Under the pieces are notes generated by a model, which searched no databases, was not told the DNA's origin, and saw nothing but the letters and a program-made list of their open reading frames with translations. Shown here piece after piece: positions 1 to 5,221 of a DNA stretch of 5,221 bases. The stretch is from Sulfuritalea sp. (lineage in GTDB: Bacteria; Pseudomonadota; Gammaproteobacteria; Burkholderiales; Rhodocyclaceae), in the NCBI GenBank assembly GCA_021738105.1, contig JAIPCS010000213.1:1-5221 (forward strand), written 5' to 3'. Numbering within the stretch: the stretch's first letter is position 1; the number at the start of each line of letters is the position of its first letter. Made by a program: the position numbers and the translations under genes.

Positions 1-2955
1 GGCCTGGTGCTGCAACCGACAGACGTCGAGTTAAGCTGGCTGAGTGCCGCCGCCAATCGCCCGGCACAAGGCTCCGCCAGCGCAAACGGTCTGGATCTGG
101 CCGCCTTGGCCAAGCTTGCCAGCCACTTGCCCCTGGATGACGCCGCCCGCGCACGACTGGCGCGCCATGCACCGCATGGCCGCGTGTTCGATCTCAAACT
201 CGACTGGAAGGGAAGTGCCGAAGACCCGTCCGCACTCGCCAGCTGGAACCTGAAGAGCCGTTTTGAAGGGCTTGGACTCAGCGCACTGGGACCGGTCCCG
301 GGCATCGCGGGCATCAACGGTCGCGTCGAAGGCAACAATACCAGCGGCAACGTATTTCTCGACGGCCAGGCGGCAAGGCTCGAGCTGCCGAATGTGTTTG
401 CCGATCCGAATCTGGAACTGGATTCGCTTGCCGCCGAGATCGGCTGGCAATCCAGCGCCGAAGGGCTGCAAGTCAATTTGAAAAAGATCGACTTCCACAA
501 CAAGCATGCTGCCGGCCAAGCCAGCGGCAGTTGGCGCGCACTCGTGGAACGTCCGGGCCGCATAGATCTCGACGCCCGACTTAGTCGCGGCAGCGGTCAG
601 GCGGTATGGCGCTACATGCCTCTGGCAGTCGGTAAGAACGTTCGCGATTGGCTGCAGACCGGGATCAAAACCGGCAGCGCCACCGACGTCACGCTGAAAC
701 TTCACGGCGATTTGCGCAAGTTTCCATTTAGCGGCGGCAAGGACGGCGTATTTGAAGTGCGGGGCAAATTCAGGGATGCCACTCTGCGCTACGCCGATAG
801 CTGGCCCGAGATCAACGCCATAGAAGGTGAACTGCTGTTTGCCGGCGAGCGCATGGTGATCACCGGCAGCAGCGGCAAGATTCTTGGCGTCACCGTTAAA
901 GACGTACACGCGGTCATCGAGGATCTTGCAAAGCAAGATAACCTGCTGACGGTGACCGGAAAGGCTACCGGTCCTACCGCGGAATTTCTGCGTTTTATCG
1001 AATCCAGCCCGGTCGGCGAACGCATAGACCACTTCACCGAAGACATGCGAGCAGAGGGCTCCGGCGGGCTCGAACTCAAACTCCAATTACCGTTGCACCA
1101 ACTGGAAAATTCAAAAGTCGACGGGAATTACCGTTTCGATGGCAATCGCCTCACTGTTGACAAGGATCTGCCGCCGCTCACGGACGTGCGTGGCGGCCTG
1201 CAGTTTTCTTCGGATCACCTCCAGGCGCGGGGCATACGAGGCAACTTGCTGGACATGCCGCTGAGTGTCGATGTGAAAACGGCCGGCGATGGCAGTGTTC
1301 AGGTGAACGCTGCGGGAGAGGTCAGCATTGCAAACTTGCGGCGGCAGTTTCCCCATCCGGTATTCGACCATCTGGCGGGCAGCACGAAATGGAGCAGTAC
1401 GGTGCGCGCCAGAAAGAATTTCGCAGAAGTGAAACTGAGCTCGAATCTGCTCGGAATTTCATCGAGTTTGCCGGTGCCCTTCAACAAAACCGCCACCGAA
1501 CCCATGGCTTTCAGTTTCGGACGGAAACCGTACACCGGAGCAGCCGCGGCTGCGGACACGTCTTCCAAGGCCCGCGCGGGAGAGGGCGTGGTGAAGGAGT
1601 CAAACTCGGCTAAACGCGTTGCGTCGCAAGACGTGCTCGACCTGAACCTGGGGAGCACCCTGCGCATGCAGCTGCAACGGCGACATGACCGGATTCCCGC
1701 GCTCATCACACGGGGAACACTGACGCTAGGGGATGTCAAATTACCCCTGCCGGAAAACGATCTGGCCATTGCCGTCAATTTGCCCAAGATCGATACCGAC
1801 TTCTGGCGCAAACTTTTGGCGAGTCCCGTCAAGAACAGCGGGCAGGAAAAAACTCCCATTGCTCGTTGGCCGGCCATCCAGTTCACATTGAGTGCCGACG
1901 AGCTGGTGACCATGGAGAAAAATTTCCACAATGTGCGAGTCAAGGGACGTCGCCCGGAAAAGGACAGCAGCACGCGATTCGAATTGAACAGCCGCGAATT
2001 GAACGGAAGCTTCGAATGGAACAGCGCTGGCAGCGGAAAACTTTCCGGACGCATTGCCCAGTTTTCGATACCCGAAACGGTGGCGACACCGACGGTATTG
2101 CAGGAAACCGCCAGCGAAGTGATCGACAGGATCCCGGCGCTCGACATCACCGTCGAGCAACTCTCGTTCAAGGGAAAACCCCTGGGCACCGTCCGAATTG
2201 CGGCGCAAAATCTGGACGGAATCTGGAATACCCAAATCGATGCAAAAAACGAAGACGGTACGCTGAAAGCGTCCGGACGCTGGCGTCGTGACGCAAACAA
2301 ATCCGGTACCGACATCGAATTCAAACTTGACGCAAAAAGCATCGAGAAACTGATTGACCGCATCGGCTATCCGGACACGGTGAAGCGCGGCAGCGCCAAG
2401 CTCGCCGGCAATCTTTCATGGAGCGGTTCGCCGTTCAAGATCGACTACCCGACGCTTGATGGAAAGCTCAGTCTGGAGGCTTCGGGAGGACAGTTCGTCA
2501 AACTCGAACCTGGCGTCGGACGCCTGCTCGGCATACTCAGCCTGCAATCGCTGCCACGTCGCATCACGCTCGATTTTCGCGACGTCTTCAGCCAGGGCTT
2601 TGCCTTTGACAGTATTGGCGGCGACTTCTCGGTGGAACGCGGTGAATTGGAAACCAGCGAGCTGCAAATCAAGGGCCCCTCGGCGAAGGTACTGATGAGC
2701 GGGACGGTAAATCTGGGGACCGAGACACAAGATCTCAAAGTTCGGGTACAACCTGCGGTGGGCGAATCGATTGCCGTCGGGACCATGATTGCCAATCCAG
2801 TCGCCGGCGCAGTCGTCTGGGCGGCGCAGAAGCTTTTCAAGGACCCGCTCGACCAGGCCTTTGCCTTCGAATACTCGGTAACCGGAAGTTGGGCGGACCC
2901 AAAGGTGGAAAAGCTTGGCCAACCCCGCAAGAAAGACCCGGAGGAGACGAAATGA
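1..2955 (+). CDS. yhdP: YhdP family AsmA-like envelope protein (phospholipid transport), 5'-truncated by window edge
   Basis: The frame is open from base 1 with no start that must be real, so the N-terminus is upstream; 984 codons are visible, ending TGA at 2953-2955. E. coli YhdP has about 1266 residues, so roughly 300 residues, including the expected N-terminal membrane anchor, are probably missing. Seen: a DUF3971-type region at window residues ~60-300, with the WRYMP...WL block at 203-218, a GDLRKFPF block at 236-243 and an LRYADSWPEI block at 262-271; long beta-rich AsmA-like repeats; and a C-terminal signature at ~837-900 (GVGRLLGILSLQSLPRR, then DVFSQGFAFDSIGGDF), which is very characteristic of the YhdP/TIGR02099 family. 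An Ala- and Ser-rich polar stretch at ~513-544 looks like a flexible linker. Known of the family: with TamB and YdbH, YhdP supports phospholipid movement from inner to outer membrane in E. coli. The protein should sit in the periplasm, anchored to the inner membrane; that placement is inferred because the anchor is not visible. Stop overlaps the next gene by 4 bases. Identity is confident; transport role here is by homology. Confidence 0.95.
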   Translation, partial: GLVLQPTDVELSWLSAAANRPAQGSASANGLDLAALAKLASHLPLDDAARARLARHAPHGRVFDLKLDWKGSAEDPSALASWNLKSRFEGLGLSALGPVPGIAGINGRVEGNNTSGNVFLDGQAARLELPNVFADPNLELDSLAAEIGWQSSAEGLQVNLKKIDFHNKHAAGQASGSWRALVERPGRIDLDARLSRGSGQAVWRYMPLAVGKNVRDWLQTGIKTGSATDVTLKLHGDLRKFPFSGGKDGVFEVRGKFRDATLRYADSWPEINAIEGELLFAGERMVITGSSGKILGVTVKDVHAVIEDLAKQDNLLTVTGKATGPTAEFLRFIESSPVGERIDHFTEDMRAEGSGGLELKLQLPLHQLENSKVDGNYRFDGNRLTVDKDLPPLTDVRGGLQFSSDHLQARGIRGNLLDMPLSVDVKTAGDGSVQVNAAGEVSIANLRRQFPHPVFDHLAGSTKWSSTVRARKNFAEVKLSSNLLGISSSLPVPFNKTATEPMAFSFGRKPYTGAAAAADTSSKARAGEGVVKESNSAKRVASQDVLDLNLGSTLRMQLQRRHDRIPALITRGTLTLGDVKLPLPENDLAIAVNLPKIDTDFWRKLLASPVKNSGQEKTPIARWPAIQFTLSADELVTMEKNFHNVRVKGRRPEKDSSTRFELNSRELNGSFEWNSAGSGKLSGRIAQFSIPETVATPTVLQETASEVIDRIPALDITVEQLSFKGKPLGTVRIAAQNLDGIWNTQIDAKNEDGTLKASGRWRRDANKSGTDIEFKLDAKSIEKLIDRIGYPDTVKRGSAKLAGNLSWSGSPFKIDYPTLDGKLSLEASGGQFVKLEPGVGRLLGILSLQSLPRRITLDFRDVFSQGFAFDSIGGDFSVERGELETSELQIKGPSAKVLMSGTVNLGTETQDLKVRVQPAVGESIAVGTMIANPVAGAVVWAAQKLFKDPLDQAFAFEYSVTGSWADPKVEKLGQPRKKDPEETK
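2940..2946 (+). promoter_or_regulatory. Ribosome binding site for the carbon-nitrogen hydrolase gene
   Basis: GGAGGAG lies five bases upstream of the ATG at 2952, inside the last codons of yhdP. It closely matches the anti-Shine-Dalgarno complement and decides the start: the in-frame ATG at 3000 has no comparable purine-rich site ahead of it, and the upstream in-frame GTG at 2889 would give a long overlap with yhdP and a non-conserved leader. Confidence 0.8.
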
Positions 2956-3827
2956 CACCCGTGAATAGTGGGGTTTCAAAGCAGACGACGACCGACACCA
3001 TGGAGCCTGAGGCTGCAATCCGCGTTGCAGCCGTACAAATGATTTCCGGTCCGGACATCGCCCCGAATCTTGTCACCGCAGGCAGGCTGATTGCCGAAGC
3101 CGCGACTGCCGGTGCGCAGCTTGTCGCCTTGCCTGAGTATTTTCCTTTGATCGGAGCCTTGGATGTCGATCGACTGGCGGCGCGCGAAGTCAACGGTACC
3201 GGACCCATACAGGATTTTCTCGCCGAAACGGCAGCGCGACTGGGTATCTGGCTGGTCGGTGGTTCGATACCGCTGATGGCCGACGATCCCACCAAACTGC
3301 GCAACAGCTGCCTGGTGTTTGACCCCGAAGGCGCGCGAGTCGTGCGCTACGACAAGATTCATCTGTTTGGATTCAGCAAGGGTGAGGAAAGCTATGACGA
3401 AGCCGCGACCATTGAACGCGGCGATCAGATCGTCACTTTCGATTCGCCGCTCGGGCATATCGGCATTGCCATCTGCTACGACTTGCGCTTTCCTGAACTG
3501 TTTAGAGAAATGGCACGGATATCGAATCCAGTCGATCTTCTGGTGCTTCCTGCCGCCTTCACCGAAACCACCGGTCGCGCCCACTGGGAACTGTTGTTGC
3601 GCGCCCGCGCCGTGGAAAACCAGTGTTATGTTCTGGCTGCAGCCCAGGGCGGCACGCACCCGACCGGGCGCATCACCCATGGCAACAGCATGGTCATCGA
3701 CCCCTGGGGCGAAGTCGTCGCCCGCATGGACAAAGGCGAAGGCGTGGTGATTGCTGAACTGAATCGGCAAAAGCTGGTCGATACCAGAACCAGCCTGCCG
3801 GCACTGAAACATCGCATACTGCAATAG
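2952..3827 (+). CDS. Nit1-type carbon-nitrogen hydrolase, probable deaminated glutathione amidase
   Basis: A complete 291-residue nitrilase-superfamily protein, close to the ~270-290 usual for Nit proteins. The alpha-beta-beta-alpha fold begins at IRVAAVQM (residues 23-30). The catalytic triad is intact: Glu62 in LPEYF, Lys135 in RYDKIHLF and Cys175 in AICYDLRFPE; Glu150 (SYDE) is probably the second conserved glutamate. The RFPE after the cysteine, HWELLLRARAVENQCYV (211-227) and the DPWGE near 250-254 resemble Nit1/YbeM more than Nit2 omega-amidase. Family knowledge: Nit1, and E. coli YbeM, hydrolyse deaminated glutathione to alpha-ketoglutarate and cysteinylglycine, a metabolite-repair reaction. 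The substrate here is inferred. No signal peptide is seen, so it is likely cytoplasmic. The start at 2952 is chosen for the GGAGGAG site and ATGA overlap with the yhdP stop, which suggests translational coupling. This adds a Thr/Ser-rich leader of ~20 residues before the fold; Met17 at 3000 is the alternative. A different small-amide substrate cannot be excluded. Confidence 0.93.
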   Translation: MTPVNSGVSKQTTTDTMEPEAAIRVAAVQMISGPDIAPNLVTAGRLIAEAATAGAQLVALPEYFPLIGALDVDRLAAREVNGTGPIQDFLAETAARLGIWLVGGSIPLMADDPTKLRNSCLVFDPEGARVVRYDKIHLFGFSKGEESYDEAATIERGDQIVTFDSPLGHIGIAICYDLRFPELFREMARISNPVDLLVLPAAFTETTGRAHWELLLRARAVENQCYVLAAAQGGTHPTGRITHGNSMVIDPWGEVVARMDKGEGVVIAELNRQKLVDTRTSLPALKHRILQ

Positions 3828-3878
3828 TCTTCACAATCAGTCAGCCACAGAGGTTTTGTATTTTTTTCAAGGACAGCC
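3828..3878 (+). other. Short spacer between the hydrolase gene and tldD, no convincing terminator
   Basis: This 51-base gap is AT-richer than its surroundings and includes a run of seven T at 3861-3867. No inverted repeat precedes the T run, so it does not read as an intrinsic terminator, and no good sigma-70 -35/-10 pair is visible. Read-through from the upstream genes into tldD is the simplest reading. Confidence 0.6.
3869..3873 (+). promoter_or_regulatory. Ribosome binding site for tldD
   Basis: AAGGA sits five bases upstream of the ATG at 3879, immediately after the T run. It supports that start over the internal in-frame ATG at 3960, which would delete the conserved N-terminal segment of the family. 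Confidence 0.7.
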
Positions 3879-5221
3879 ATGAACGCGCCCGCCAGTTCCA
3901 TTCCCCATTTCGACGTCGCCGAACGAACCTTGCTCAAACCCCACGGCCTGGCGCCCCATATGCTGGAGCGGGTCTTCGGACAGCTCTTCGGCAATCATGT
4001 CGATTACGCCGATCTGTATTTTCAGTACGCCCGCTCCGAGGCCTGGAGCCTGGAAGAAGGTATCGTCAAATCAGGCAGTTTCAATATCGAGCAGGGTGTC
4101 GGCGTACGGGCGATTTCCGGCGAGAAGACCGCCTTTGCCTACTCCGACGACATCAGTCTGGCGGCGCTCAAGGCTGCCGCCGGAACCACCCGCGCGATTG
4201 CGGCGGCGGGCGCTCAGCGCCTGGCACCGATGCTGCGCCGTGACAAGCCGCCAAGTGCGCTCTATGCAGGAAACGATCCCATCGCTTCGCTCGATGACGC
4301 TGCCAAAGTCACGCTGCTGGAACGCCTGGAAGCCATGGCACGGGCCGAAGACCCACGTGTCAAAGAAGTCATGGCCAGTATCGCCGGCACCTGGGAAGTG
4401 GTGCTGGTAGCCCGTTCCGATGGCCGCATGGCCGCCGACGTGCGGCCTTTGGTGCGCATTTCCGTTTCCGTGATCATGCAGGAAGGCGAGGGCACCGGCC
4501 AGCGTCGCGAACAAGGCTCCGCAGGCGGTGGCGGGCGCTTTGATTACGCCTACTTCAGCGACTCCGTACTGCAGGACTACGCACGGCGCGCCGTGCATCA
4601 GGCCAGCGTCAACCTCGCCGCCAAACCGGCACCGGCCGGCGAAATGACCGTGGTGCTCGGCCCCGGCTGGCCCGGCATCCTGCTCCACGAAGCGGTGGGC
4701 CATGGTCTTGAAGGCGACTTCAACCGCAAGGGCAGTTCAACCTTTGCCGGACGCATCGGCCAGCGCGTCGCCGCCAAGGGTGTGACTGTTGTCGATGACG
4801 GCACGATCGCCGATCGTCGCGGTTCGCTGACCATCGACGACGAGGGCAATCCGACACAACGCACCGTGTTGATCGAAGACGGCATTCTGGTCGGCTATCT
4901 GCAGGACACGCTGAATGCGCGTCTGATGGGCGTTCCGACCACCGGCAACGGCCGCCGCGAATCCTTTGCCCACCTGCCGCTGCCGCGCATGACCAACACC
5001 ACCATGCTCAATGGCAAGCATGATCCGCAGGAGATCATCAAGTCGGTCAAGAAAGGTCTGTACGCCGCCAACTTCGGCGGCGGCCAGGTGGACATCACCA
5101 GCGGCAAGTTCGTCTTTTCAACCGCCGAGGCCTACCTGATAGAAAACGGCAAAATCACCACACCGGTCAAAGGTGCGACATTGATCGGCAACGGCCCGGA
5201 AGCGATGACTCGCGTGTCCAT
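3879..5221 (+). CDS. tldD: Metalloprotease TldD, 3'-truncated by window edge
   Basis: The frame is open from ATG 3879 to the window end, giving 447 complete codons; E. coli TldD has 481, so about 35-40 residues are missing. Seen: the conserved N-terminal domain ([19 protein letters not shown] at residues 43-61, then [19 protein letters not shown]), the Gly-rich [14 protein letters not shown] at 210-223, and the zinc-binding HExxxH as HEAVGH at 270-275 in [13 protein letters not shown]. The C-terminal beta domain has the [18 protein letters not shown] block at 357-374. The HExxxH separates TldD from its paralogue TldE/PmbA, which lacks it. The third zinc ligand, a C-terminal cysteine, would fall beyond the window and cannot be checked. 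Family knowledge: TldD pairs with TldE to form a cytoplasmic heterodimeric protease that feeds unfolded peptides to a buried active site; in E. coli it matures microcin B17 and helps degrade CcdA antitoxin. No peptide substrate or tldE is visible here, so the role is taken to be general peptide turnover. It lies 51 bases after the hydrolase gene and is probably co-transcribed; E. coli also has yhdP-tldD adjacency. Confidence 0.96.
   Translation, partial: MNAPASSIPHFDVAERTLLKPHGLAPHMLERVFGQLFGNHVDYADLYFQYARSEAWSLEEGIVKSGSFNIEQGVGVRAISGEKTAFAYSDDISLAALKAAAGTTRAIAAAGAQRLAPMLRRDKPPSALYAGNDPIASLDDAAKVTLLERLEAMARAEDPRVKEVMASIAGTWEVVLVARSDGRMAADVRPLVRISVSVIMQEGEGTGQRREQGSAGGGGRFDYAYFSDSVLQDYARRAVHQASVNLAAKPAPAGEMTVVLGPGWPGILLHEAVGHGLEGDFNRKGSSTFAGRIGQRVAAKGVTVVDDGTIADRRGSLTIDDEGNPTQRTVLIEDGILVGYLQDTLNARLMGVPTTGNGRRESFAHLPLPRMTNTTMLNGKHDPQEIIKSVKKGLYAANFGGGQVDITSGKFVFSTAEAYLIENGKITTPVKGATLIGNGPEAMTRVS

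Noticed and set aside
31..1086. A 351-codon open frame on the minus strand opposite yhdP
   Set aside because: Its translation shows no recognisable domain and lies wholly antisense to a well-supported YhdP reading frame; long antisense frames are expected in GC-rich coding DNA.
1299..2363. A 354-codon open frame on the minus strand opposite yhdP
   Set aside because: Ser/Arg-rich composition with no family resemblance, fully inside YhdP coding sequence; best explained as a composition artefact.
2889..2951. Upstream GTG start for the hydrolase, adding 21 residues
   Set aside because: The added segment is the out-of-frame shadow of the YhdP C-terminus, and the GGAGGAG plus ATGA arrangement points to 2952.
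2976..3824. A 282-codon minus-strand frame covering almost all of the hydrolase gene
   Set aside because: It mirrors a gene with a complete catalytic triad and has no recognisable motif of its own.
3830..3861. Possible sigma-70 promoter for tldD (TTCACA at 3830-3835 with TTGTAT at 3856-3861)
   Set aside because: The -10 candidate matches only about three of six consensus bases and the spacing is 20 bases, so this is not better than chance in an AT-rich gap.
3828..3878. Possible intrinsic terminator ending at the run of seven T
   Set aside because: No GC-rich inverted repeat precedes the T run; the sequence just upstream does not fold into a convincing stem.
4071..4703. A 210-codon minus-strand frame opposite tldD
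   Set aside because: Composition mirrors the TldD codons and no domain is recognisable; TldD is secure on the + strand.

Overview
The window looks like a chromosomal, vertically inherited core region of a Gram-negative proteobacterium, most likely a betaproteobacterium (Rhodocyclales/Nitrosomonadales/Burkholderiales type). This rests on the GC-rich coding sequence, the YhdP protein (tied to a two-membrane envelope), and the gene order yhdP - carbon-nitrogen hydrolase - tldD, which I recall as common in that class. The lineage is an inference; there is no rRNA or other marker here to fix it.

Layout: three genes on the + strand fill almost the whole window, and the first and last are cut by the window edges. 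(1) Bases 1-2955 are the C-terminal ~984 codons of a YhdP-family AsmA-like envelope protein; the N-terminus lies upstream. (2) Bases 2952-3827 are a complete 291-residue Nit1-type carbon-nitrogen hydrolase with an intact Glu-Lys-Cys triad. It overlaps the yhdP stop by 4 bases (ATGA), with a strong ribosome binding site inside the last yhdP codons. (3) A 51-base gap with no convincing terminator is followed by tldD from 3879 to the window end (447 codons visible), including the HExxxH zinc-binding motif but not the last ~35-40 residues. All three are probably one transcription unit.

Functionally, YhdP is expected to act in phospholipid transport between inner and outer membrane. The Nit1-like enzyme probably repairs deaminated glutathione in the cytoplasm. 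TldD is one half of the TldD/TldE metalloprotease that degrades unfolded peptides; its partner tldE (pmbA) is not in the window. No direct biochemical link between the three is evident, and their shared operon may simply be conserved housekeeping organisation.

I saw no RNA genes, mobile elements, CRISPR arrays, large repeats or frameshifts. I found no convincing sign of an undescribed system; this is an ordinary core-genome segment and the findings are scored accordingly.
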